This document shows, one piece after another, positions 7,291-17,369 of a DNA stretch of 23,307 nt. How positions within the stretch are numbered: position 1 is the stretch's first letter; every line of letters begins with the position of its first letter. The stretch lies in the NCBI GenBank assembly GCA_965371245.1, contig CBDUXT010000090.1, positions 1-23,307 on the forward strand, written 5' to 3'. The notes beneath the pieces are model-generated. The model was not told the DNA's origin. It was given only the letters and a program-made list of their open reading frames with translations, and did no database searches. The translations under genes and the position numbers were made by a program. This DNA comes from CBDUXT01 sp965371245. GTDB lineage: Bacteria > Planctomycetota > Phycisphaerae > UBA1845.

Positions 7291-9075
7291 TTAGTCCGGG
7301 CGAGTGGCGTTGCCCGACAGGGTCACCGGGGCGCCGAGGACGCGGAGTAGGGCCGCGTGGTCGGTCAGGTCCACGTCGGCGTCGTGGTCGATGTCGAGAA
7401 GGTGGCACTCGGTAGAGAGGATCGACCCGCGGAAGCCGGAGAAGCAGCGCTGCATGGCGGCCACGTCGCGCAGGGTGGTTTGCCCGTCGCCGTCCACGTC
7501 GCCGCGGAACTCACACTCGTCGGGTATGTCGTTGGCGTTTACGTCCCGGCTGACGGCCTGGGCGATGTCCTCGGCGTCGTCGAAGCCGTTGCTGTTACAG
7601 TCGAAGGGGCCGATGCGTAGGAAGTAGATGTCCTGCTCGCCTCGGAAGGTGGCCGCGTAGGCCACGTTTACGCCCAGGTTGTCCGAGCGGGTGTGATAGT
7701 AGTCGCCCAGCTTGTTCTGTTGCGGCCAACCGACGTGGCTGTCGAACATGGGGCTGACCGGGACATTGCGCGACCAGGTCTCGCCGCCGTCTAGAGAGAA
7801 TGAGTAGAACAGCTCGCAGAGGTTGCCAAGTGGCGCGTCGGGGAAGTTGCGGGTGTCGTTCCAGACAACGTCGATGCGCCCGTTGGGGGCGACGGACATG
7901 GTCCCGAACCACTGCCACGCGCCACCCATCGGCTCGATGGGTCCGCCGCCCACGCGGCTGCGAATGCCTTCGTCGTTGACACGCACGGGTGCGTCCCAGG
8001 TGTCGCCGCCATCGCGACTGCGGACGAACATGAGTTCCGCCGGATCGTCGTCGAACTCCGGCTCGACCGGCGCCAGCATGTAGACGTTGCCGGACATAGG
8101 CCCGTCGGAGTTGTCCGTGGCGATCCATGCCATTCCCATCAGGCCAAACTGATTGGGTTCACCGCGTCGAAGGAAGCTCCCGCCAATGTCCACATTCCGC
8201 GTAAACTGGAAGAAGGGCGGACTGCTCGATGCATCCTTCGCCGTCGTGGACCTTGAGTAACGAAGAACCGAAGGACTCGCACCGGAAACATGAAGCGTGC
8301 CAACCCTGTCCACACACATCGTACCGAAGGTACTGGCTACGCCTCCACCCTCCGTAAAGGTCGCCCCGCCGTCAAGCGACCTGGCGAAGTTGAACCCCAC
8401 GCCTCCCGTGAATGTCACGTAGACATGGCCCCGCCCGATGCCCTCTGTGCGATCGATCGCCATCCACGGCTTGTCGCCCCCGAAGGCCGGGACCGGTCCG
8501 ACCCAAGATAGACCGCCGTCTGTTGACTTGAAGAGTTCGGCTGAGAAGAACACATTTGGTGCACTGAGACTATAGAAATAGAAATTGCCGTCGGCGTCGG
8601 CATCAAGGACTGGGTCGCTACGAAACACGCCCGGCTCGAGCACGCCGGGGAACACCCACGAATGCCCACCGTCGTGGCTGTAAGCCCAGCCGGCCTGACG
8701 GAAGTTCGATTCGATGGTGTCGAACTGCCGCCAGCCGATCACCATCTTTTTCGGGTCCGTCGGATCGACGGCGAGGGAGGGTTCGTTGGCCGCGTCGGCA
8801 ACCGTGTTGTGACGCTGAAGATCGACGTTGACCTGAACGCTCACGTAGGGCCCAAGAACAATCGGGTCGCCGGAACTGGTGACGCGCTCCCCAAGCAGCG
8901 CCTCGGGCGCTACGTACGCGTCGTCGGGCGCCTCGTGATAGGGTGGACCGACGAATTCGGCGAGAGCGTCTCGCCCGATTGCACGCTTCATCGCATCGCG
9001 CCCCGGCGATTGGGCCACCGCGCACAAGGCAAAACCCAGCAGTCCACAGAGCGTGAGGGTGAGATGTCGTCGCAT
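7291..9075 (-). CDS. Secreted Asp-box (BNR/sialidase-like propeller) protein with dockerin-like tail
   Basis: 594 residues. Residues 1-22 are a Sec signal peptide (MRRHLTLTLCGLLGFALCAVAQ). The body carries five Asp-box motifs: SHDGGHSW (133), STDGGLSW (184), SLDGGATF (233), SRDGGDTW (353) and SLDGGETW (427), typical of sialidase/BNR-type beta-propellers. The catalytic arginine triad of true sialidases cannot be confirmed by eye, so enzymatic activity is not claimed. The tail has FDCNSNGFDD (491-500) and DVNANDIPDECE (511-522), short Ca-binding segments common in planctomycete secreted proteins. A dockerin-like pair follows: GDVDGDGQTTLRDVAAM (525-541) and LDIDHDADVDLTDHAAL (560-576). Start ATG 9075 has a strong GGAGAGGTG ribosome binding site. 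It is probably extracellular or surface-attached and looks monocistronic. Confidence 0.88.
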   Translation of the reverse strand: MRRHLTLTLCGLLGFALCAVAQSPGRDAMKRAIGRDALAEFVGPPYHEAPDDAYVAPEALLGERVTSSGDPIVLGPYVSVQVNVDLQRHNTVADAANEPSLAVDPTDPKKMVIGWRQFDTIESNFRQAGWAYSHDGGHSWVFPGVLEPGVFRSDPVLDADADGNFYFYSLSAPNVFFSAELFKSTDGGLSWVGPVPAFGGDKPWMAIDRTEGIGRGHVYVTFTGGVGFNFARSLDGGATFTEGGGVASTFGTMCVDRVGTLHVSGASPSVLRYSRSTTAKDASSSPPFFQFTRNVDIGGSFLRRGEPNQFGLMGMAWIATDNSDGPMSGNVYMLAPVEPEFDDDPAELMFVRSRDGGDTWDAPVRVNDEGIRSRVGGGPIEPMGGAWQWFGTMSVAPNGRIDVVWNDTRNFPDAPLGNLCELFYSFSLDGGETWSRNVPVSPMFDSHVGWPQQNKLGDYYHTRSDNLGVNVAYAATFRGEQDIYFLRIGPFDCNSNGFDDAEDIAQAVSRDVNANDIPDECEFRGDVDGDGQTTLRDVAAMQRCFSGFRGSILSTECHLLDIDHDADVDLTDHAALLRVLGAPVTLSGNATRPD

Positions 9076-9134
9076 GCTTCACCTCTCCGGGTGGTGCGGT
9101 TTGCGGTAGACTCCGGCGGTGGCACAACCGTCAT

Positions 9135-9162
9135 ATTATAGCACCTAAAAACGAGGCGACCA
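9135..9162 (-). promoter_or_regulatory. Candidate promoter of the Asp-box gene
   Basis: The minus strand carries a perfect TATAAT (9140-9135), 59 bases before the start codon. A weak -35, TGGTCG (9162-9157), lies 16 bases upstream. The -10 stands out in GC-rich surroundings. The -35 is poor. Confidence 0.4.
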
Positions 9163-9285
9163 CCGTACGGAATGGGTAGCGGGTTGCGGAGGGGACTGGT
9201 GGGCTATCGAGTTTCTCGTCCCTCCCCAACCCATCACCAAGAAGCGAGGGATGGGGCACCAGGCTTGCGCAATTCTTTGTCCCGA

Positions 9286-9316
9286 GCCGCGTGGCTTTAG
9301 CCCGCGCGGACGCCCG
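9286..9316. repeat. Dispersed palindrome, family A copy 3
   Basis: It matches 7029-7058 apart from one inserted T in the left arm (GCCGCGTGGCTTTAGCCCGC). Similarity continues upstream into GCGCAAT...GTCCCGAG. The insertion interrupts the perfect stem. Confidence 0.75.
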
Positions 9317-9330
9317 CCGCCCACGTCTTT

Positions 9331-9399
9331 CCGAGCCGCGACCGTAAGGGAGCGGACCGGCTTCACGGGAAAAACCGCTCCATGACGGTCGCGGCTCGG
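9331..9399. repeat. Family B long hairpin
   Basis: CCGAGCCGCGACCGT (9331-9345) pairs perfectly with ACGGTCGCGGCTCGG (9385-9399). After a 3-base internal mismatch, GGAGCGG (9349-9355) pairs with CCGCTCC (9375-9381), leaving a 19-base loop. The left half matches 7263-7287. It lies far from any gene end, so it is a repeat rather than an obvious terminator. Confidence 0.75.
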
Positions 9400-9881
9400 T
9401 CTGTCACAACCCCGCCGTAGCGTGTCCCGGCGGATGGCGGTTCGGTTTTCGAAGATCCCACCGTAGCGGGGCCGTACGCCCCGAACACCTGTGCGTTCTT
9501 GTCGTCCCTGGGCCGGCCTTATCGAAACGGCGTTTACTTGGGTACTGAGCGTCGATATCGGTCGATGGGTTCTCCCCCCACGGCGAGGTGTCGGGAAGGC
9601 TTTCCTCTTGTGGGGGTTCCGCGGAGGGTGGCGGGAATCATCCGTGAGATGGGTGCCATGGGTAAGCGTAACTTACCCGTGACTTGCCCTCGGTCAGCAT
9701 GCACGGGCAGACCAGTTTGCCCAGGGCACCCGTCGGACAACTTGCTTGACGGTGTTCCATGAAACCCATCGGACTGCGAAGCGGGGTGTGGGGAAGACTT
9801 GGTTTTTCCGGGGAGTCCGCGCCGTGTGAAGCACTGGTTCGGTACAAAGAAGCGTTGAATGGAGAAGAGCCTATCCCGGAA

Positions 9882-9931
9882 TTGTGTGGTTCCGGCATCT
9901 TGCCGGTGTTTTCACGGGCCGGAAGCCCGTG
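9882..9931. repeat. Family C two-hairpin repeat, copy 1
   Basis: First hairpin: CCGGCA (9892-9897), loop TCT, TGCCGG (9901-9906), then GTGTTTTCACG. Second hairpin: CACGGGC (9913-9919), loop CGGAA, GCCCGTG (9925-9931). The first 35 bases match 17294-17328 at 29 positions. The changes in the stem are partly compensatory, which suggests structure matters or that both derive from one palindromic family. Confidence 0.65.
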
Positions 9932-9987
9932 CCACATTTGTCATTGGGATCGGTGCGAAGCGCGGTGGAGGTCTTCGGGCGGTGCGC

Positions 9988-10419
9988 CTATTGGTACATG
10001 TCGTGGCAGGCGCCGCAGGAACCCTTGATCGACTTCGAGAGGACTTTCATCCGCGCGTCGTCGGCGTCTTTTTTTTTCGCCTCGGCCGCCAGCTTGACGG
10101 CCGTGTCCCGAAGGTCCGTTGCCCAGCCGATATAGTCCGCTTTCGCTTCGTTGTGTCGGTTGACGTTGGCAAGCTCGGCGAGAACTTCGGCGGCTGCTTG
10201 GATGTCGAGGTTTCTCATGCCGCCGGCGGGCTTTTTCAGTTCCTCGTTGATCTGCTTGAAGAAAACTCGTTGCCCGAACATCAGCGCCTCGACGGACGCC
10301 ACCGGCTTGAAGGAAACGGGCGACTGCTGGGGAAGTGCGCTGTCGGCGCGGGTCACCAGCGCCAAGCACCAGATGCAACTTGCCACGAGGCACACGGTCA
10401 AGGCCATTCGTCGAAACAT
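9988..10419 (-). CDS. Class II (cytochrome c'-type) periplasmic cytochrome c
   Basis: 143 residues. It is a c-type cytochrome whose single haem motif, CGACH (C135, C138, H139), lies eight residues from the C-terminus in GSCGACHDMYQ, the hallmark of the class II, four-helix-bundle cytochrome c' family. The body is helical (VEALMFGQRVFFKQINEELKK, DIQAAAEVLAELANVNRH). A signal peptide covers about residues 1-26 (MFRRMALTVCLVASCIWCLALVTRADS), consistent with periplasmic maturation. The length without it, about 117 residues, fits the family. Start ATG 10419 is chosen for its AGGAGA ribosome binding site about 9 bases upstream. The open frame continues 120 codons further but without signal-peptide logic. 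Known members bind NO or act in electron transfer, and which applies here cannot be read from sequence. It lies 106 bases downstream of the CYTH gene on the same strand. Confidence 0.9.
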   Translation of the reverse strand: MFRRMALTVCLVASCIWCLALVTRADSALPQQSPVSFKPVASVEALMFGQRVFFKQINEELKKPAGGMRNLDIQAAAEVLAELANVNRHNEAKADYIGWATDLRDTAVKLAAEAKKKDADDARMKVLSKSIKGSCGACHDMYQ

Positions 10420-10525
10420 GCTACTATTCTCCTGGGAATCCTTCGTCGGGCGGCGCTTGTTCGCCGGCCAGAACAAGTCGCCCAGTATCCGCGCGACGGG
10501 ACACCGCGTCAACGTATCGGAACAG

Positions 10526-11113
10526 TCACGATTCCGCCGAGCCGCCGGCGCTGGAGAAAGTGAGCCGATCGGGCAGGCCGTGATCGGCGCAGTATTTGCC
10601 GACCATCGCCGGGTAGGAGCTTCGCATGACGGGCTGCTTGCCGAGTCCGAGCTTCTCCTGCACGACGCGGATGGCGGTCTCGTCCGGCCCTTCAATCTCG
10701 ACGAACAAACCGATCCGCGGCGGTTCGTCCAGTTCCACCCGGCAACGGTCGAGTTGCCAGCTCTCGCGGCGCTTCTCATACAGCAAGATTCGCCGGAACC
10801 CGAGGCCCATCAGGAGCTGGGCGGTGGTGTCCGCGTCATCGACGGCGACGTTCAACTCTTCGCGCGACTTGTACGGGCCGTCCACGATCGGCCCCTTGAA
10901 CGTGAGCGTCGTTGTCAGGGGTCCCGTCCCGCCGACGGTCGATGTGCGAATCCGCAACCCGCAACCCGCCGCGCGCAGGGAGCCGTCCGTCCGATCGAAG
11001 ATGGCGTCTCGTTGACACCCGGATGAAAGACGTGTCGCATTCAGCTCGATGAGACGCCGGCGCAGGGGCTCGTGCGACTCGACGCGGAACTTGGCCTCGA
11101 TTTCCTGTGCCAT
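10526..11113 (-). CDS. CYTH-domain protein (class IV adenylate cyclase/triphosphatase type)
   Basis: 195 residues forming one triphosphate tunnel domain. The N-terminal ExExK signature is present as E4-I-E6-A-K8 (MAQEIEAKF). Other expected elements follow: LRIRT, LTFKGP, YKSREEL, LYEKRRESWQLDRCRVELDE and GLFVEIEG, a pattern close to class IV adenylate cyclases (CyaB). CYTH enzymes act on triphosphate substrates (ATP to cAMP, ThTP or PPPi hydrolysis), and the substrate cannot be assigned from sequence alone. Start ATG 11113 puts ExExK at the usual distance from the N-terminus. The 67-codon upstream extension runs through a palindromic repeat and is rejected. The ribosome binding site is weak. 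It lies between leuS and the cytochrome on the same strand with gaps over 100 bases, so co-transcription is uncertain. Confidence 0.88.
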   Translation of the reverse strand: MAQEIEAKFRVESHEPLRRRLIELNATRLSSGCQRDAIFDRTDGSLRAAGCGLRIRTSTVGGTGPLTTTLTFKGPIVDGPYKSREELNVAVDDADTTAQLLMGLGFRRILLYEKRRESWQLDRCRVELDEPPRIGLFVEIEGPDETAIRVVQEKLGLGKQPVMRSSYPAMVGKYCADHGLPDRLTFSSAGGSAES

Positions 11114-11327
11114 TGGTCGCACACCCGGGCAGGCGAAACCACGATTCGCCGATCGCACATCTTGAACAATGCCGGCCGATCCCGTGCTTTCGCTGGGCTG
11201 CAAGCCGGTAACTCGTGCATACGTCCACCGCCGAGCACACATGGCCACGCAAGCGTGGCCATGCCACCCAACCAATCCCGAGCCTTCACCGAATTGGAAG
11301 CCGGTGCCACGCACGTCTAGCGGGCGG
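11114..11327. repeat. Intergenic region with a perfect 11-bp hairpin (family F)
   Basis: CATGGCCACGC (11240-11250), AA loop, GCGTGGCCATG (11253-11263) is a perfect stem followed by CCACCC. A second unit at 11282-11308 (TTCACCGAATTGGAAGCC core) recurs in slightly changed form at 23198-23222. The hairpin lies about 65 bases beyond the leuS stop codon and may affect the 3' end of that transcript. It lacks a T-run on the minus strand. Confidence 0.6.
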
Positions 11328-14456
<3,129 letters not shown>

Positions 14457-14661
14457 CGCCGTACAACCCAAGTCGTTCCCACGTCATCCGGACCGAGCGT
14501 AGTCCCAAGCCCAGGGAGTCTACGGGAGAGCCGATAGACCTTCAAGCGAATCGCTATCAACCTCGGTTCACCGATACCGGAGACCATGCCACATCGTCGT
14601 GATGCACGCCGACAGCGAGGGACGACGGTGTTCACCGTGGCCTGCAAAGATCGTGCATCGG

Positions 14662-14690
14662 TTGTCCCAGCCTTAAACGGAAGCTAGAAT
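14662..14690 (+). promoter_or_regulatory. Candidate sigma70-type promoter for the zinc-ribbon protein
   Basis: TTGTCC (14662-14667), 17-base spacer, TAGAAT (14685-14690). It is 24 bases upstream of the GTG start and just ahead of the ribosome binding site, implying a very short leader. Both boxes are close to consensus. Confidence 0.42.
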
Positions 14691-14714
14691 CACCGGACTC
14701 AGGAGATTGCAAGC

Positions 14715-15611
14715 GTGGAAACACCCGAACACACGGCCACAACCTCATCCGGCGAACCCGACCTCCCGGATCTTCCACCGGGGAATCACCCGCTAGAGAT
14801 CGCCGCGCGCAAAGGCATCGGCCCGCTCAGCCCGCTCGGCGGCAACCTCTGGCACGGGGAAACCCGTCCGTGCGTTTCTTGTGGCCAACTTGTCAGGCGA
14901 GAGCTGCATGAGTGCGACGAGTGTGGGCAGGATCTCAGCCCTGAAATGATCGAGAAGATGAGGACGCACGCCGGACCGTGGTATGTGCTCGAACACGTCC
15001 GCCCGTTTCCCGGCGTCAGCCTTGATCGCGTCGTCCGCCAGGTTCGCCGCGGTCTGATTACCGAGACGTCGATCGTTCGCGGCCCCTCGACGGAGTACCA
15101 GTGGCGATTCGCCGTGGAAACGCCCGGTCTGTGTCGATACTTCGGAAAGTGCTGGCATTGCCTTCAGCCGGTTGCGCCGGCCGACACGCACTGCCGCGCC
15201 TGCCTGTCGTCTGTCTCCTTCGAGAAACCCCGTGTGGACAGCGCCGTCGTTGGGGGGACTGGTTCTACCATCGCCACGCCCGGGACGGGCAACGACAACG
15301 CAAAGGCGTTTTCGTCGTACGCCCTGACGCCCCCCCCGCTGTCCTCAACGATGGCCACGCGGGTCGATGAAGTTTCGATTCCGTCGGACGAGCTGCGGAA
15401 ACTCTCGGCCGCCGTCGGGCGTGCCGAACTACCCTCGCACGAGCCGGTCTGGGATGATCCGCCGCGCATCGGGGGCCTTCGCACCACGTGGATCGCGGCC
15501 GGGATGATGGTCATCGTCGTGGTGGTTCTCGTGCTGGTCACCCACGCCCGCAGCCGACCGCCGCTTCCCGCCGACCAAGCGACGCCGGGGTTGATCGCCC
15601 CGCCGCCGTAG
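14715..15611 (+). CDS. Zinc-ribbon/GYF-like protein with C-terminal transmembrane helix
   Basis: 298 residues. The GTG start at 14715 is supported by AGGAGA (14701-14706) 8 bases upstream, and no better start is visible. Two double-Cys modules are seen: C53-x2-C56 with C67-x2-C70 (CVSCGQ...CDECG) and C146-x2-C149 with C160-x2-C163 (CWHCLQ...CRAC), each able to bind Zn. Between them, residues about 87-143 (WYVLEHVRPFPGVSLDRVV, RRGLITETSIVRGPSTEYQW) resemble the GYF_2/DUF4339 type of domain. A low-complexity linker (170-250) follows, then one membrane helix (about 257-276, WIAAGMMVIVVVVLVLV) and a short Pro-rich tail. No signal peptide is present, so the Zn/GYF part is probably cytoplasmic and membrane-tethered. 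The role is unknown. A scaffold or protein-binding adaptor is an inference from the GYF resemblance. Confidence 0.8.
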   Translation: METPEHTATTSSGEPDLPDLPPGNHPLEIAARKGIGPLSPLGGNLWHGETRPCVSCGQLVRRELHECDECGQDLSPEMIEKMRTHAGPWYVLEHVRPFPGVSLDRVVRQVRRGLITETSIVRGPSTEYQWRFAVETPGLCRYFGKCWHCLQPVAPADTHCRACLSSVSFEKPRVDSAVVGGTGSTIATPGTGNDNAKAFSSYALTPPPLSSTMATRVDEVSIPSDELRKLSAAVGRAELPSHEPVWDDPPRIGGLRTTWIAAGMMVIVVVVLVLVTHARSRPPLPADQATPGLIAPPP

Positions 15612-15706
15612 CGTCACTTTCTGAATCTCCAACGGAATACTCCGCGGACCTGCGCTTCGGCGCCAGCTGTCATCCCCACGGTTCGAAGAGATATCTCCGC
15701 GAGGCC

Positions 15707-17230
15707 CTACTGCTTCATGAAACGCGCCTTCTCCGGCATCTGCAGGAGAATGCTTTCGACACGTGAATCGGCATCGACGGTGAAGCGACCGCGGAGTTGA
15801 AGCTCCGGGACGAAGAACCGCCCCCGGCTCTGATCGATCAGTGTCATCGACAAGGCACCCGCCCGCGCCAGTAGCTTGCCGTCTTCGTACCGAACCTCAA
15901 GGGTGCCCCACTTGTCGTTCACGTACGTCCCCGCGTACGCCTCGGGCGGCGCGACCAGCCCCTTGGCGGCCGCAAGGTTTCTTCCCGAGCGGTTTACGGT
16001 GGCCGGACTGTTTCTGCGCCGCTCCCCCGCCGCCTCGATGAGCCTTGGCATGGTGTCCTCGCCCTCGATACCCAGGAAGCGATCGAAAACGTCCTGCGCG
16101 ACCCGGATGACAAGTCCCGCGGCCAGGTCACTGTTGGCCAACACCGCGACGCCAATCCCGCGCTCCGGGAGAAACCCGATGTAGGCGGCCGTGCCGGTGT
16201 AGCCGCCTCCATGTTCGAGGTGTTTGTGCCCGTCATAGTTGCCCATGAACCAGCCAAGCCCGTAGCCTTCCCGTGTGGCGTTCCCGGTCGTTCGAGCCCG
16301 CGAGTCGGCCTGCATGGTTTGCATCTCGCCAGTCAGTCGTCCGGAGAGAACACGTGTTCCGTCGATCGTTCCGCCGCCCATATTCAATCGCAGCCACCGC
16401 GCGGCATCCCGCGCCGTCGTGCCCATGCCGCCGGCCGCGTGCATCGTCGAATCCGTCTTGCGCGTCGAGCACGGCACCCAAACGCCGTCTCGCTCGTCCG
16501 TCGGGATGGCGACGTTCGGGTCACCGTAGAGCTTGCTGGCATAGGCGGTCGAGCGCTTCATGCCGGCGGGCTCGTAGATGCGCGCCGCCAGAAAGTCCTT
16601 CCAGTGCATTCCCGTCACGGCCTGGGCGATGCGCCCCGCAAGGGTGAAGTGCACGTTCGAGTACGAAAACTTCCCGCGTGGCTTCTCGTCCGCAAGAAGG
16701 CGGTAGTATCGCTCCTCGGTCATCTGCCCGGTGTAGGCCTCGCCGAACGTGATCGGCCAACTACTCAAGCCCTTCGCGTGCGACAGAAGGTCGCGCACGG
16801 TCAATGTCTTGGTGAGCGCCGGATCGGCGATTTGGAACTGCGGTAGATATTTTTTCACCGGGGCGTCCAGATCGACCTTGCCCTCGTCCACCAGGGTCGC
16901 GATCCCCATGGCCATGAAGGATTTCGTGCAGGACGCGATGTAGAACCCCGTGTCGGGCGTGACCGGTTCCTTCGTCTCCGGGTTTCGAATGCCGAACGTG
17001 TCGAGTAGCGCGACCTTGTCGTCGATGACCACGGCGACGGCCATGCCGGGAATGTGCATGGCGCGCACCGCCCGTTCCCAGCGTTCGTGCAAGCCGTCAA
17101 ACAGCTCCGGGGGAATGGGTGTTGGTGCGTTTGCGTTCCGCGTCGTGGGTTCCGGTGCCTGCGCGCGGCTGACGGCACCGGGCGTCGCGCTTACGGAAAC
17201 CAGCACGACGTACAAGAGGGTTCGGATCAT
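15707..17230 (-). CDS. Secreted serine hydrolase, beta-lactamase/class C PBP family
   Basis: 507 residues. Residues 1-25 are a Sec signal peptide (MIRTLLYVVLVSVSATPGAV...AQA). The active-site triad of the family is complete: S100-C-T-K103 (SxxK, in YIASCTKSFMAMGIA), Y190-S-N192 (YxN) and H340-G-G (the KTG-equivalent HxG). The core follows the class C/EstB/AmpH-like layout, with LTVRDLLSHAKGL and YEPAGMKRS. The C-terminal part (about 420-507, YAGTYVNDKWGTLEVRYEDGKLLARAG) looks like the lipocalin-type DUF3471 add-on. Possible reactions are D-Ala peptidase, esterase or related hydrolysis, and antibiotic resistance is not implied. Start ATG 17230 has AAGGA 8 bases upstream. It lies 139 bases downstream of the TrmB-type regulator on the same strand, so control by it is possible. 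Confidence 0.92.
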   Translation of the reverse strand: MIRTLLYVVLVSVSATPGAVSRAQAPEPTTRNANAPTPIPPELFDGLHERWERAVRAMHIPGMAVAVVIDDKVALLDTFGIRNPETKEPVTPDTGFYIASCTKSFMAMGIATLVDEGKVDLDAPVKKYLPQFQIADPALTKTLTVRDLLSHAKGLSSWPITFGEAYTGQMTEERYYRLLADEKPRGKFSYSNVHFTLAGRIAQAVTGMHWKDFLAARIYEPAGMKRSTAYASKLYGDPNVAIPTDERDGVWVPCSTRKTDSTMHAAGGMGTTARDAARWLRLNMGGGTIDGTRVLSGRLTGEMQTMQADSRARTTGNATREGYGLGWFMGNYDGHKHLEHGGGYTGTAAYIGFLPERGIGVAVLANSDLAAGLVIRVAQDVFDRFLGIEGEDTMPRLIEAAGERRRNSPATVNRSGRNLAAAKGLVAPPEAYAGTYVNDKWGTLEVRYEDGKLLARAGALSMTLIDQSRGRFFVPELQLRGRFTVDADSRVESILLQMPEKARFMKQ

Positions 17231-17293
17231 GGCGAGTGTCCTTTCGGGAAGAATGATCGTTCCTAAGCGTTTACGTTAGTGCCTATGCCGGAT

Positions 17294-17328
17294 TTGTGGG
17301 GCACTGGCATCGTGCCAGTGTTTTCACG
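17294..17328. repeat. Family C hairpin repeat, copy 2
   Basis: CACTGGCA (17302-17309), loop TCG, TGCCAGTG (17313-17320) is a perfect 8-bp stem followed by TTTTCACG. It matches 9882-9916 at 29 of 35 positions. It lies in the 139-base gap between the regulator and the hydrolase and has no T-run in their direction, so it is not a typical terminator for the regulator gene. Confidence 0.65.
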
Positions 17329-17369
17329 ACCGCGAAGCCGATGGCGCACTACTGTTGTTTTTGATTGGC

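Larger units (their letters stand above)
9164..9987. other. Long repeat-rich intergenic region
   Basis: No convincing gene lies between the Asp-box gene start and the cytochrome stop. It holds a family A copy (9286-9316), the long family B hairpin (9331-9399), a 7-bp hairpin GGGTAAG/CTTACCC (9660-9678), two diverged copies of a 41-base sequence (9583-9623 and 9781-9821, about 73% identical by eye) and a two-hairpin element (9882-9931). Open frames here have no domain or ribosome binding site support. Confidence 0.55.

Noticed and set aside
10420..10779. 120-codon N-terminal extension of the cytochrome
   Set aside because: The ATG at 10419 has a good RBS and begins a clear signal peptide. The extension overlaps the CYTH gene.
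11114..11314. 67-codon N-terminal extension of the CYTH protein
   Set aside because: It reads through the intergenic hairpin, and the ExExK signature should lie near the N-terminus, as it does from ATG 11113.
14457..14471. TTG start of leuS five codons upstream
   Set aside because: No better ribosome binding site, and the internal ATG gives a normal N-terminus. It is kept only as an alternative.
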